Shown: positions 45,986-54,199, counted from the stretch's first letter. The stretch: DNA of 64,000 nucleotides from Rheinheimera oceanensis (GCF_018831085.1 NZ_JAGPNM010000003.1:1-64000), one strand, 5' to 3'. Numbers and translations: made by a program. The notes: a model not told the origin generated them from the letters alone.

Positions 45986-46156
45986 ATGGCAGATGTAAGA
46001 ACGGCGCCTAATGCAGGGTTCGCTTCTATTTCTGATTTTTTCCGCAATGCCACTCAGAGCCAGAAAAAAGAAGTGTTTTTATCTGTACTGCAGCAAGCTA
46101 ATAAAGCACAGCGTGAAGTGATGGAGAAATCAGCTAAATATACCGTGAAACGTTAA
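45986..46156 (+). CDS. 56-residue small protein after the zeta-like kinase
   Basis: A short gene with GGGAG nine bases before its ATG and a clean stop. The protein is polar and mostly helical: start M-A-D-V-R-T-A-P-N-A-G-F, the segment S-I-S-D-F-F-R-N-A-T-Q, then basic/amphipathic L-Q-Q-A-N-K-A-Q-R-E-V-M-E-K and a basic C-terminus ending T-V-K-R. I do not know the family. It lies 29 bases after the kinase gene on the same strand and is the last gene of the island, so it may be the kinase's antitoxin or a regulator. That role is inference from position. Confidence 0.7.
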   Translation: MADVRTAPNAGFASISDFFRNATQSQKKEVFLSVLQQANKAQREVMEKSAKYTVKR

Positions 46157-46206
46157 GCTTTAAGGGTATGTTTGGGGTTTTAATATTTAAATGCATTCAC
46201 AATCCT

Positions 46207-46237
46207 AATTGAAAACAAAAATTTAGAGTTTTCAATT
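46207..46237. repeat. 10-bp perfect inverted repeat at the island's right edge
   Basis: AATTGAAAAC (46207-46216), 11-base AT-rich loop, GTTTTCAATT (46228-46237), ending six bases before the right att-like repeat. It could be a weak operon terminator or a protein-binding arm of the attachment site. Confidence 0.6.
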
Positions 46238-46243
46238 GAGAGA

Positions 46244-46259
46244 CTCTCTCCCGCCAGAT
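46244..46259 (+). repeat. right direct repeat (attR-like)
   Basis: CTCTCTCC-C-GCCAGAT: the tRNA-Ser 3' end and the next four bases, with one inserted C. It is followed after a few bases by a strong terminator that was probably the original tRNA-Ser terminator before the island inserted. Confidence 0.6.
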
Positions 46260-46265
46260 TAAAAT

Positions 46266-46302
46266 AAAACACCCGAGCTTTTGGCTCGGGTGTTTTTTTT
46301 AT
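46266..46302. terminator. rho-independent terminator right of the island
   Basis: CACCCGAGC (46270-46278), loop TTTTG, GCTCGGGTG (46284-46292), eight T residues; an A-rich flank on the other side makes it usable in both directions. It can end the island operon and probably ended tRNA-Ser transcription before the insertion. Confidence 0.88.
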
Positions 46303-46470
46303 TTTAACGCGTCTACAAAGACTTAGAGCTAATTTAAATAGATGCTCATGGGCTATGCACATGTTGAGGCAGCACTTAAGGTTTATTACCACATATCTCC
46401 CTGAAAAGGGACGAGCCTGGGCATAGTTTCCAGGCGTGTGGCTTCAGTCACTGCGACAAAAATCAAAACA

Positions 46471-47166
46471 TCATTCAGACCAATACCAACTGGTCACGTT
46501 ATAACGATATTGCTGCGTATTTTCGCTTGTCAGTGCTTTTACCCAGTGCTCAGAGCCCTTTGATGCAGGGTTGAACAATACGCAGCGGTTATACAAGGGC
46601 GCTATACTGACGGGGTTGTCATCCGCTCCCAGAAAAACCAGTTCACCACCGTTATTGTGCTGCCAGTCTTTATTTAAATACAACAACATACATACTTCTC
46701 TACCGGGGGAGTCATCAGCGTGCAGATTAACAAAGTCAGCTGCACCTAAGCGAAAATAATTGCTGTTAATATCGGGGTTGGCCACATTGATATCGGTCAA
46801 TTGCACTTTAAAGATACGCGATAACCACGACATAAATTCATCACTACGTAAAAATGCTAAAAACTGCGTGGCAAGATTGTCAGGTGCGCCTACAGCACTA
46901 AGAGCAGGGCGCTGCCATAGATCCCGTTGTACAAAACGTTGCTTCTTTCGGGTTTTCTGCCATTTTGCGTTATCGACATATAAAGCCGAGTAGGTGTGTT
47001 TCTGTGTTTGCCAACAACCCTCTTGTTGTAACACACTGACAACCTCATCGAGTTTGTTGCTATCAAATAAATTATCAATAACGACATGCTGCGGAGTAGA
47101 GTGCAACAGCGTTTTTCTATAGGTTCGTATTGCAGCATCGAGCTTTTGCTCTTCATTCAGCCACAT
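46471..47166 (-). CDS. 2OG-Fe(II) oxygenase, prolyl-hydroxylase-like
   Basis: A 231-residue non-haem iron dioxygenase. N-L-H-A-D-D-S-P-G (about 143-151) gives the H-x-D metal ligands. L-N-K-D-W-Q-H-N-N-G-G-E-L is the typical strand following them, and G-S-E-H-W-V-K provides the distal His (about 208). A basic residue for 2-oxoglutarate is expected just after it. The substrate is unknown; close relatives hydroxylate prolines in proteins or modify sugars. It stands alone, on the minus strand, next to the island border. Confidence 0.82.
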   Translation of the reverse strand: MWLNEEQKLDAAIRTYRKTLLHSTPQHVVIDNLFDSNKLDEVVSVLQQEGCWQTQKHTYSALYVDNAKWQKTRKKQRFVQRDLWQRPALSAVGAPDNLATQFLAFLRSDEFMSWLSRIFKVQLTDINVANPDINSNYFRLGAADFVNLHADDSPGREVCMLLYLNKDWQHNNGGELVFLGADDNPVSIAPLYNRCVLFNPASKGSEHWVKALTSENTQQYRYNVTSWYWSE

Positions 47167-47339
47167 TTAAACGGCTCTCTTGTTGGGTGCGGGTGGGGTG
47201 TCAGAAGTTTGATGATACAGTATTTTGCACCGTGTTAACTAACGCAGTATTGCAGCAGTACGGTATTCGGTTAAAATAGCTGCACTTCCAAAAGCCGCTA
47301 TCCGGTGGCTTTATGCTTGCTTCCAGTTTCGGAGTTTCC

Positions 47340-48833
47340 ATGCGTAATTTGATTGCGTTATTGCTTGCTGCCTGGCTACCCGGTGTGTCGGCACAGGCGG
47401 CTGTGGTTTTTAGTGATGGCTTTGAAAACAGCGATGCTGAGCGCTGGCGCCAACTGGGCGATTGCCGGGCCTTGCTTGGTGTACCGCGTTCCGGAGAGTT
47501 GTCACTGCGTTGTAAGCCGGGCAATAGCGTGCTATTTAGCAAAGATGCTATTAGTGAAATGGGGGTGCTGGAATTATGGGTACGGCCTGATTCGAATATC
47601 ACTGCATATCGTATTCATGTGCTGGTGTCGGATATGCCATCACTCAATGCGCTGTGGCAGCCGGTTGCTTTGATAGAACATAGCGCTGGCGATGTCAGCT
47701 ATAAAGCACACCGGGTATCTATTGATGAACCCGCCAAGCGTTACCTGCGGCTGGATATTGAAGCTGTAAATGGTGTTGTGGATGTTGACGATATACTGGT
47801 AGAGCGTATTTTACTGGCAACCGCTTTACAGAAGAATGAGCAGCGTATTGTTAGTGGTATTCTGGACAAATTACGTCAGGATCAAAATATTGCCTTGCAG
47901 GCTGAGTCTTTCCGTACTTTGGGCGTTAACTACGCTGCCCAACTGGATTTACAGCGCCAGTATCTGGAATATGCCAACGCGCTGCATTCAGGTATTGCGC
48001 TGGCGCTGGCAAGCTCTGAGCGTAACAAAATGTCTAATCCGATGGCTTATGCCAGTTTCCGCAGTATTGTCAATGATGCTAAACGTGTGACAACCCCGCT
48101 GCAGCAAGCCCGGCTAAACTCTATGCTAAAGCCGTTTGGCGATCTGGCGACCGCCACATTGAATGTAGTAAGTGCAGGGGCTTACTCGGCTTTTGCTGAG
48201 CCGTTTAAGTCTTTTCTGGCATCCAGTTTTGATAAATCGAACTATAGCGATGCAGGGTTGAGCCGCTCTGACCGTAAATTTGCCGAGCAAAACGGTCTGA
48301 AAATTTACCAGGATGCTGAGCGTTTTCTGGCTGAACTGGAAAAAGAGCTGCAACAGGTAGCCACGCTGGATGCTGAATTACTGGGTATTCAAAAGAGTAT
48401 TGACAGCTTTCGGCGTAACTTAGACAAACAATTGCGCGACACTTTACAACATGCCAGCATGGCGCGCTCGCAGGAGACGATTAGCAGGGCACTTAGCAAA
48501 GATGAACTGGTGCGGCAGAAACTCATGGATGAAGTGGCGGGTAATATCACGCTAAAAGCAAAGAGTTATCTGGATGAAGGGAATAATACCGAACTCATCC
48601 GTTTTGTGCTGAAAACGGCTGAGCAACTGGATCATACCCAAAGCTATAAAGATCAGTTTAATCAGATCACGTCAGCCATGCTAACGCACTATGACCGGTT
48701 CGAACGCTCAGTCAGCAGTAATCAAAATCCGTTTACCGATGCCGCTGATAAACAAATCTGGGAAAATCATGCGCAAAAGGCGCGTAGTTATCTGCAGCAA
48801 TCGAAAGAGTCATTTAATCGCGCGTATCTGTAG
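47340..48833 (+). CDS. secreted protein with N-terminal lectin-like and C-terminal coiled-coil parts
   Basis: A 497-residue protein. ATG 47340 is chosen over an in-frame ATG at 47313 because GGAG lies five bases upstream and a signal peptide follows at once (residues 1-20, ending V-S-A-Q-A). The first part of the mature protein (about 22-155) is beta-rich with F-S-D-G-F-E-N and E-L-W-V-R-P-D, like a concanavalin/laminin-G jelly roll. The rest (about 160-497) is almost all helical with several coiled-coil stretches. I do not recognise the combination. Single gene; no catalytic motif is evident. Confidence 0.75.
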   Translation: MRNLIALLLAAWLPGVSAQAAVVFSDGFENSDAERWRQLGDCRALLGVPRSGELSLRCKPGNSVLFSKDAISEMGVLELWVRPDSNITAYRIHVLVSDMPSLNALWQPVALIEHSAGDVSYKAHRVSIDEPAKRYLRLDIEAVNGVVDVDDILVERILLATALQKNEQRIVSGILDKLRQDQNIALQAESFRTLGVNYAAQLDLQRQYLEYANALHSGIALALASSERNKMSNPMAYASFRSIVNDAKRVTTPLQQARLNSMLKPFGDLATATLNVVSAGAYSAFAEPFKSFLASSFDKSNYSDAGLSRSDRKFAEQNGLKIYQDAERFLAELEKELQQVATLDAELLGIQKSIDSFRRNLDKQLRDTLQHASMARSQETISRALSKDELVRQKLMDEVAGNITLKAKSYLDEGNNTELIRFVLKTAEQLDHTQSYKDQFNQITSAMLTHYDRFERSVSSNQNPFTDAADKQIWENHAQKARSYLQQSKESFNRAYL

Positions 48834-48882
48834 CAGATAAAGTCTATTGTTCAGCCTGCGCTCAGGCTAAGGCTTATATAGT

Positions 48883-48911
48883 TAGTGGGTACTCTGTTTT
48901 TATACCCACTA
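48883..48911 (+). promoter_or_regulatory. stem-loop abutting a ribosome-binding site
   Basis: TAGTGGGTA (48883-48891), 11-base loop, TACCCACTA (48903-48911): a perfect 9-bp stem ending one base before AGGAG (48913-48917 region) of the next small gene. A second hairpin AGCCTG-CGCT-CAGGCT (48853-48868) lies upstream. It may be a leader or the end of the preceding transcript. Confidence 0.45.
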
Positions 48912-48923
48912 CAGGAGTCAGCT

Positions 48924-49115
48924 ATGAGTGCAGTTAAACAAAATTATGAGCAAGAGCCGCGTTTTTATTTTAGTCAGCAAAAAACGGTGGATTTAACTCA
49001 GCAAGAACGTCAGGCGCTGAGCTTAGTGTGGACTGACAGCAGTGACACGGTAGAAGTTAAAAGCAGCCGCCGTGAGACTGACACTGCACATTGTGCAGTA
49101 TTAGGTTACAACTGA
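48924..49115 (+). CDS. small hypothetical protein, 63 residues
   Basis: A small soluble protein. ATG 48924 is preferred over an upstream in-frame ATG at 48885 because AGGAG sits about seven bases before it and the upstream residues fall in a hairpin. It has a Q-Q-K-T-V-D-L-T-Q-Q-E-R-Q-A-L segment (about 18-32) and a polar C-terminus with one Cys. No family is recognised. It ends ten bases before convergent yjjX. Considered real because of its good ribosome-binding site. Confidence 0.6.
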   Translation: MSAVKQNYEQEPRFYFSQQKTVDLTQQERQALSLVWTDSSDTVEVKSSRRETDTAHCAVLGYN

Positions 49116-49124
49116 GTTTTACAG

Positions 49125-49643
49125 TTAAGGATTAAACAGCTGTGGCTGAATAAACGGGATCATTGCCAGGATAATCGCCTGCTGATACACACTTGAGCGC
49201 GTCAGCAGATGGTTGGTTAACATGGCAATGGCTCCACCTTGTTGTTTAATATTATGTTGCTCAAACATCAGGTCCATTACATCGCCCAGCTCTTTGCCCT
49301 GTTGCAATGCCATGAGTGCAGCAGGTGGAATGGGTAAACTGGCCGAGCGGGTTTTACTGATGCGCTCCTGGTGGGCAATGACAACCCAGGCAAAGCTGTA
49401 GTCGCCGTCTAAACCTGCTTCAATGGCAACATAATAGTCTGCTCCCGGCGAGGCAGCTGCAACTGCCTGCAGCCGGTTGAGCGCTCCTTGTAAGGTTTCC
49501 TCGCTGTTCATGGGTTGGGCCGGTACGCCAGACGCCGTACTTTGCCCGCTGCATTGCAGTGTTTTGCCGTTAAATACCTGTGTTAATGCATCCTGTACCG
49601 CACGGATTTTTGCCGGATTTGCCGAGGCCACAACTATTTTCAT
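49125..49643 (-). CDS. yjjX: inosine/xanthosine triphosphatase YjjX
   Basis: A 172-residue house-cleaning NTPase removing ITP and XTP. It begins M-K-I-V-V-A-S-A-N-P-A-K-I-R-A-V, the diagnostic Maf/HAM1-like phosphate loop of YjjX. A-I-E-A-G-L-D-G-D (about 74-82) and G-G-A-I-A-M-L-T (136-143) are the other conserved stretches. Length is typical. Monocistronic as far as can be seen; convergent with the 63-residue gene. Confidence 0.93.
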   Translation of the reverse strand: MKIVVASANPAKIRAVQDALTQVFNGKTLQCSGQSTASGVPAQPMNSEETLQGALNRLQAVAAASPGADYYVAIEAGLDGDYSFAWVVIAHQERISKTRSASLPIPPAALMALQQGKELGDVMDLMFEQHNIKQQGGAIAMLTNHLLTRSSVYQQAIILAMIPFIQPQLFNP

Positions 49644-49800
49644 CTGTATTTTCTTATTTCATCTGTAGTTTCTAACTCTCACTTATACCTGCCAGCATAA
49701 CCTGATTTTGCCCACGGCTAAAGCGGGCTCTTGCCCCGTTGCGCTTAGCTGATTAGAATCGGCGCCTCATAAGTTTATGTTTTATCAGCGGGAGGCGGGC

Positions 49801-50508
49801 ATGAATAAAAATGTAGTTACTAATGGGGTTGCCGCAGCAATTACGCTGGCAGCTTGGTATTTACAGCAACCACTTTTACTCAGCATCGGTTTATTTGCGT
49901 TATCCGGTGCCCTGACAAACTGGCTGGCAGTGCATATGCTGTTTGAGAAAGTACCATTGTTGTATGGCTCTGGCGTCATTCCGGCCCGGTTTGAGCAGTT
50001 TAAAGCAGGAATTTACCAACTGGTGATGACACAGTTTTTTAGCCGCAACAATATCGAGCGCTTTTTGGCAGACCAACAGCAAAGCCATAGTAAAGCATTT
50101 GATTTTGAGCCAGTTATAGCGCAAACCGATTTGTCGCCAGCATTTGATTCATTGTTAAAAGTAGTAGAGCAGTCATCATTCGGCGGTATGCTGGGCATGT
50201 TTGGTGGTAGCGCTGCCTTATTACCGTTAAAGGAGCCATTTATCGGCAAGCTGAAAAGTGCGCTGGCAGAGATATCGCAAACTGATGAATTTAACCAACT
50301 GGTGCTGACACAACTGGACCAGCCGGAACAGTTAGAAAGTATGCGTGCTAAGGTAGACACTATAGTGCAGCAGCGCTTAAACGAGCTGACCCCTGACTTG
50401 GTAAAAGACATTATTCAGCAGATGATCCGCCAGCATTTAGGTTGGCTGGTGGTATGGGGAGGCGTATTTGGTGGTGTTATCGGCTTGCTGGCAGGCCTTA
50501 TTCAGTGA
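49801..50508 (+). CDS. DUF445 family membrane protein
   Basis: A 235-residue DUF445 protein. Two N-terminal hydrophobic segments (about 8-45, with G-A-L-T-N-W-L-A-V-H-M-L-F, the family hallmark), a helical middle and a C-terminal membrane anchor rich in Gly (about 212-233). Starting at 49801 gives M-N-K-N-V-V-T-N-G with GGGAGG upstream; the open frame's earlier codons add nothing conserved. Function of the family is not established. Convergent with the dipeptidase gene. Confidence 0.85.
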   Translation: MNKNVVTNGVAAAITLAAWYLQQPLLLSIGLFALSGALTNWLAVHMLFEKVPLLYGSGVIPARFEQFKAGIYQLVMTQFFSRNNIERFLADQQQSHSKAFDFEPVIAQTDLSPAFDSLLKVVEQSSFGGMLGMFGGSAALLPLKEPFIGKLKSALAEISQTDEFNQLVLTQLDQPEQLESMRAKVDTIVQQRLNELTPDLVKDIIQQMIRQHLGWLVVWGGVFGGVIGLLAGLIQ

Positions 50509-50540
50509 TGTACCTGCCATAAATGCCGGTTTAGGCGGGG

Positions 50541-50574
50541 CCGGTAAGGCGCGGCTTGTACCGCGCATTACCGG
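50541..50574. repeat. GC-rich palindrome between convergent genes (REP/terminator-like)
   Basis: CCGGTAA-G-GCGCGG, loop CTTGTA, CCGCGC-A-TTACCGG: a 13-bp stem with one G-A mismatch. No T run on either side, so it looks more like a repetitive extragenic palindrome than a simple terminator, but it may stop both converging transcripts. Confidence 0.55.
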
Positions 50575-50577
50575 TGT

Positions 50578-51780
50578 TTATCCGGCTTGCTGTTGCGCGG
50601 CGTATTGTTCCACCTCGCGCCAGACGCGCAGAAAATTACCCGACAGAATTTTTCCGATATCGGCTTCGCTATAACCACGCTGCAGCAGGCCATGGATTAA
50701 ATTCGGATAGCTGGCCACATCTTTTAGCCCTACCGGCAGCGAATCACCTACGCCGTCGTAGTCAGAGCCAATGCCGACATAATCAATACCTACCAGCTTT
50801 ACCACATGATCAATATGGTCCAGTACGGTATCTAAGGTTGCAAACGGGTAAGGGTGCTTTTTGCGAAACTCCAGCTCAAAAGCGTCATCGTCGGCCACGC
50901 CGGCCTGTTTTGCAGCAGCTTTACGCAGAGCGCCGTACTGGTTAGCCATCATGGTAACAAAAGACGAACCAAAGTTAATTTGTACTACGCCGCCATTTTT
51001 CGCCAGTGCTTTAAGCATGTTGTCATCCATGTTGCGTTCAAACCCCGGGGTGTAACTGCGCAGCGACGAGTGTGAGGCAATAACCGGCACCTTGCTGATC
51101 TCAACGGCCTGATAAAAGGCGTCATCTGATACATGCGAAATATCAATCATCATGCCGATATTGTTCATCGCCACCACCAGCTCTTTACCAAACGGGCTTA
51201 AGCCATTCCAGCGGCGGCGTAAATCGTAGCTGGAGTCGGCAATGTGGTTGCTCTCAGAATGCGATAGCGTAATATAACGGATGCCGCGCTGATAAAAATG
51301 CTGCAGGTTTTCCAGCTTGCCATTTATCGGCGTGCCGTTTTCCATGCCCAACGCCAGTGATACTTTGCCACTGCCAAACTGTTCAAGTACATCGGTTGTG
51401 CTATATGCCATGGCGAATTTATCCGGCGCGCGGCCTGCCAGCGCTTCCATGCTGTCAATCAGCTGGTTTGCCAACTGATAACCGCCGCCACTACGCTCGT
51501 AAGACGCCGGAATGTAAATAGACATAAAGGGTGCATTCAAGCCGCCAGCTTGTGCTCGCGGGTAATCAAATTCACCGCGTTGCGTGGCTACAGTAACGTC
51601 TTCCCAGTCTTTATGCAGCCGGTAAGGTACGTCAATGTGGGTGTCGATGATAATGTACTGCTGTGCCAGTTGTTGTGCGGTGCTGGCTTGTAAAGCCGCG
51701 CCGTTATTGCCTGTTGCAGCACAGCCACTTAACAGAGTAGCGCCACAAAATAAGGCTAAAAGCGTGAGAGTTTGCTTCAT
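50578..51780 (-). CDS. membrane dipeptidase (peptidase M19) lipoprotein
   Basis: A 400-residue zinc dipeptidase of the renal dipeptidase (M19) family. Signal peptide with lipobox L-L-S-G-C (Cys20), so it is a lipoprotein, without Asp at +2, favouring the outer membrane. Metal ligands: I-D-T-H-I-D (His48, Asp50), Glu in G-M-E-N-G, D-I-S-H-V-S, A-S-H-S-S and G-S-D-Y-D-G-V. The family cleaves L-D and D-containing dipeptides; a periplasmic role in peptide or cell-wall fragment use is inferred. Convergent with the DUF445 gene. Confidence 0.92.
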   Translation of the reverse strand: MKQTLTLLALFCGATLLSGCAATGNNGAALQASTAQQLAQQYIIIDTHIDVPYRLHKDWEDVTVATQRGEFDYPRAQAGGLNAPFMSIYIPASYERSGGGYQLANQLIDSMEALAGRAPDKFAMAYSTTDVLEQFGSGKVSLALGMENGTPINGKLENLQHFYQRGIRYITLSHSESNHIADSSYDLRRRWNGLSPFGKELVVAMNNIGMMIDISHVSDDAFYQAVEISKVPVIASHSSLRSYTPGFERNMDDNMLKALAKNGGVVQINFGSSFVTMMANQYGALRKAAAKQAGVADDDAFELEFRKKHPYPFATLDTVLDHIDHVVKLVGIDYVGIGSDYDGVGDSLPVGLKDVASYPNLIHGLLQRGYSEADIGKILSGNFLRVWREVEQYAAQQQAG

Positions 51781-52030
51781 TATTGTTATCTCTTATTGTG
51801 ATCCAGGTTGCCGTAGCTATCTCAACAGGTTTAACCGGTAACGACAAGTGCTGTCAGACCAGTAGGATAATTTTCACGCCTGGTTCATGCAACAGCTACA
51901 CTTAGCCCGACAGGCGGCAGCGAGACAAACATATTGTTGCGAGGCAGATTGCTTGTCAGGTGGCCGGGCTGTAACGCTGAGCAAACGGCACCGGCTTTAG
52001 CGCGTTACTTAGAAACAAAGGAGTAATCGC

Positions 52031-52228
52031 ATGGGCTACAAATACTATGAAGGCAACTGGGGCGAAATGCGCGCCAGAGCAAAATTACAATGGGATAAGG
52101 TTAGCTATGATGAGTTGGAGCAAACCAAAGGTAACTTTGATGAGCTGGCCGATATTATTCAGGAGCGTTATGGACTGGACAGGGATGATGCCATGGCACA
52201 GGTAGAAGACTTCTTTAGTCGCTACTGA
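52031..52228 (+). CDS. CsbD-family stress protein
   Basis: A 65-residue acidic protein. E-G-N-W-G-E-M-R-A-R-A-K-L-Q-W-D-K-V (about 7-24) matches the CsbD pattern G-N-W-x-x-x-K-G-K-x-K-x-x-W-G-K-L, with the C-terminal Q-E-R-Y-G-L-D-R-D-D-A segment. CsbD proteins are small general-stress proteins of unknown mechanism. AAAGGAG precedes ATG 52031. The 250 bases upstream hold the divergent starts of this gene and the dipeptidase; I see no clear operator there. Confidence 0.9.
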   Translation: MGYKYYEGNWGEMRARAKLQWDKVSYDELEQTKGNFDELADIIQERYGLDRDDAMAQVEDFFSRY

Positions 52229-52244
52229 GCCTGTTACCATTTAA

Positions 52245-52280
52245 GCCGGGCGGTACTGTGATATGCTTGCCCGGCGCTTT
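52245..52280 (+). terminator. terminator-like hairpin after the CsbD gene
   Basis: GCCGGGC (52245-52251), 17-base loop, GCCCGGC (52269-52275), then GCTTTTG. Long loop and short T run make it a weak candidate. Confidence 0.4.
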
Positions 52281-52321
52281 TGCGCTACAATGGCCGCCGT
52301 GTTGTATTTTGAGGTGTTGTT

Positions 52322-52705
52322 ATGCGCGTCTTTTATTTCAGCCTGTGCTGCTTGCTTTACTCTGTATCGGTGACAGCGTCGGTTGATCTTGAAAAAACCA
52401 TGAAAAATATGGCTTTTCAGTATAAACAGGCATATGACGCACAAAGTGCCGGCCAGTTGTTACCGCTGCTGGATGAGTTGATCAGCCTGACACAGCAGTC
52501 AGCCCGTGCAGATTTTGAACCGGAAAAAGCAGAACAGTTTAAACATGGGTTACAGCTGGTGTTGACTGAGCTTCAGTTAGCCCGGCAAGCGGCTACAGAG
52601 GATGATATTTCCCAGGCAAAATTGCATTTGCAGAAGGTAGACGCCTTACGCAAAGAATATCATCAGCAGCGCAAAGTCAGTATCTGGCGTTTATTGTTTG
52701 GTTAA
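52322..52705 (+). CDS. cybC: cytochrome b562
   Basis: A 127-residue periplasmic four-helix haem protein. Signal peptide (about 1-19, ending V-T-A-S), then D-L-E-K-T-M-K-N-M with the axial Met and, near the end, A-L-R-K-E-Y-H-Q-Q-R with the axial His. F-K-H-G-L-Q-L-V-L matches the third-helix region of E. coli cytochrome b562. Non-covalent haem, so no CxxCH. The physiological partner is unknown. Single gene. Confidence 0.88.
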   Translation: MRVFYFSLCCLLYSVSVTASVDLEKTMKNMAFQYKQAYDAQSAGQLLPLLDELISLTQQSARADFEPEKAEQFKHGLQLVLTELQLARQAATEDDISQAKLHLQKVDALRKEYHQQRKVSIWRLLFG

Positions 52706-52713
52706 GCCTGTAG

Positions 52714-52750
52714 TAAAAACAACACAGCCACCCGGCAGGATGGCTGTGTT
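52714..52750 (-). terminator. rho-independent terminator of the second yebC-like gene
   Basis: On the minus strand AACACAGCCA, loop TCCTGCCGGG, TGGCTGTGTT followed by GTTTTTAC. The 10-bp perfect stem with a T run serves the gene ending at 52778. It may also slow cybC transcription. Confidence 0.75.
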
Positions 52751-52777
52751 GGTGGCGCAGATAATGCAGAACGTAAA

Positions 52778-53479
52778 TTAGCCGGCTAAGCCAACATAAA
52801 CGTTTTGTACGTCATCATCAGCATCAATGGCATCTAAAAAGGCTTCTACTTCAGCGCGCTGCGCATCGTCTAAGGTTACCGGGTTATTAGCACGGTATAC
52901 CAGTTTAGCGGTCAGTACATTAAAGCCAAACTCCGGCAGAGCTTTGGCTACCAGATCTAAATCGGTGGCTTCCGTTAAAAACACTACTTCGTTATCGTCA
53001 CCGGTTTCAAAATCCTGTGCACCGGCTTCTATCGCTGCCAGTTCAGCATCGGCATCTGCATTGGCAGGTTCAGCTTCAATCTGGCCTAAATGCTTAAAAT
53101 CCCAGGATATTGCACCGGAAGTAGCCAGTTGGCCTTTGCGGAATAACTGTCGGATACTCATGGCGCTACGGTTTTTATTATCAGTTAAACACTCAACAAT
53201 AACCGGCACCTGATGCGGTGCAAAGCCTTCGTAAACAACAGTTTCATAGTTTGCCGGGCCATCAAGCAGGCCGGCACCCTTTTTGATTGCACGTTCCAGT
53301 GTATCTTTTGGCATCGATGCTTTTTTTGCGGCTTCAATGGCAGAACGTAATTTGGCGTTCATATCCGGATCGGCACCATTACGTGCAGCAACTGCAATCT
53401 CTTTTGCCAGTTTGGTAAAAATGCGGCCTTTGGCGTTGGCAGCATCCATTTTATGTTTGGCTTTCCATTGTGCGCCCAT
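52778..53479 (-). CDS. YebC/PmpR-family protein, second copy
   Basis: A 233-residue paralogue of the YebC at 25715-26458. It begins [19 protein letters not shown], the variant N-terminus of the YeeN-like subgroup (GAQWK instead of GHSKW). The rest aligns with YebC ([22 protein letters not shown]). It is monocistronic. Having both subgroups suggests different targets, perhaps different stalling sequences; that is inference. Confidence 0.92.
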   Translation of the reverse strand: MGAQWKAKHKMDAANAKGRIFTKLAKEIAVAARNGADPDMNAKLRSAIEAAKKASMPKDTLERAIKKGAGLLDGPANYETVVYEGFAPHQVPVIVECLTDNKNRSAMSIRQLFRKGQLATSGAISWDFKHLGQIEAEPANADADAELAAIEAGAQDFETGDDNEVVFLTEATDLDLVAKALPEFGFNVLTAKLVYRANNPVTLDDAQRAEVEAFLDAIDADDDVQNVYVGLAG

Positions 53480-53614
53480 TATTGCGCTCCTGTATTCAAG
53501 GCTATCAAAACGAACAGGGCGCTAGTCTAGCCAATAGCAGGCTTTTAACGCAACTAATGCCGGGATAAATCTGCTGCAATAACGCCGGAGCCGGTTGCGG
53601 CAGGGCGTTACTGC

Positions 53615-54199
53615 TCAGGTTTCAAGCGACAGCTGCTTTATATGCCGCTGCAATTGTGGATAAAACCTTAAAAAGCCTTGTTCCAGCACCGCATATTGTG
53701 GCTGAATTTCATCAATTATGCCGGCGAATTGATGTGTAAACCTTATCCGGTTGGCAATACGGTCTAAAGCCTTAGCTAACTGCGGCAGTTGCTGGTAGCT
53801 ACTGAGCCAGTCATGTGTGCGTACACTACGCATAGTGTTTGCCATAGCTACCGGCATCAGGGGTTCTGCTGCGGTTAAATCTGCGTATAGCTGCTGTTTG
53901 TAATCAGCAAAACTGGTGCTGTAAAACTGCTGCCAGTGTTTGATAAGAAAGTGATCAAATAATACATCCAGTGCTATCCCGGCAAACCGGCGGCGGCCGG
54001 GAGAGAATAATGCTTTTAGCTGCCTGACTTCGGGGTGCTGATCTGTATAGCTGTCTGTAGCCCGATGATTAAGTAAACCTGCCAGGATATCGGGGTGCAA
54101 AGTGTCCAATCGGATACCTTTACAAAAATCGCCAAGCAAGTTCCCGGTAAGTGAATAAAGGTTGGGTTTTGCTAATACAGCATGGGCAAGGTAATTCAC
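53615..54199 (-). CDS. acpH: acyl carrier protein phosphodiesterase AcpH
   Basis: A 194-residue HD-fold-like phosphodiesterase removing 4'-phosphopantetheine from holo-ACP. The GTG at 54199 is chosen since AAGGA lies five bases upstream and the protein starts M-N-Y-L-A-H-A, the family N-terminus; the frame is open 11 codons further. L-T-G-N-L-L-G-D-F-C-K-G (about 18-29), H-R-x-x-D (about 43-47) and L-D-V-L-F-D-H-F-L (about 78-86) are conserved. Single minus-strand gene, divergent from the repeat-peptide cluster. Confidence 0.9.
   Translation of the reverse strand: MNYLAHAVLAKPNLYSLTGNLLGDFCKGIRLDTLHPDILAGLLNHRATDSYTDQHPEVRQLKALFSPGRRRFAGIALDVLFDHFLIKHWQQFYSTSFADYKQQLYADLTAAEPLMPVAMANTMRSVRTHDWLSSYQQLPQLAKALDRIANRIRFTHQFAGIIDEIQPQYAVLEQGFLRFYPQLQRHIKQLSLET

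Noticed and set aside
36445..46470. Integrase or transposase for the defence island
   Set aside because: No open frame here resembles a tyrosine or serine recombinase; every long frame is accounted for by the operon.
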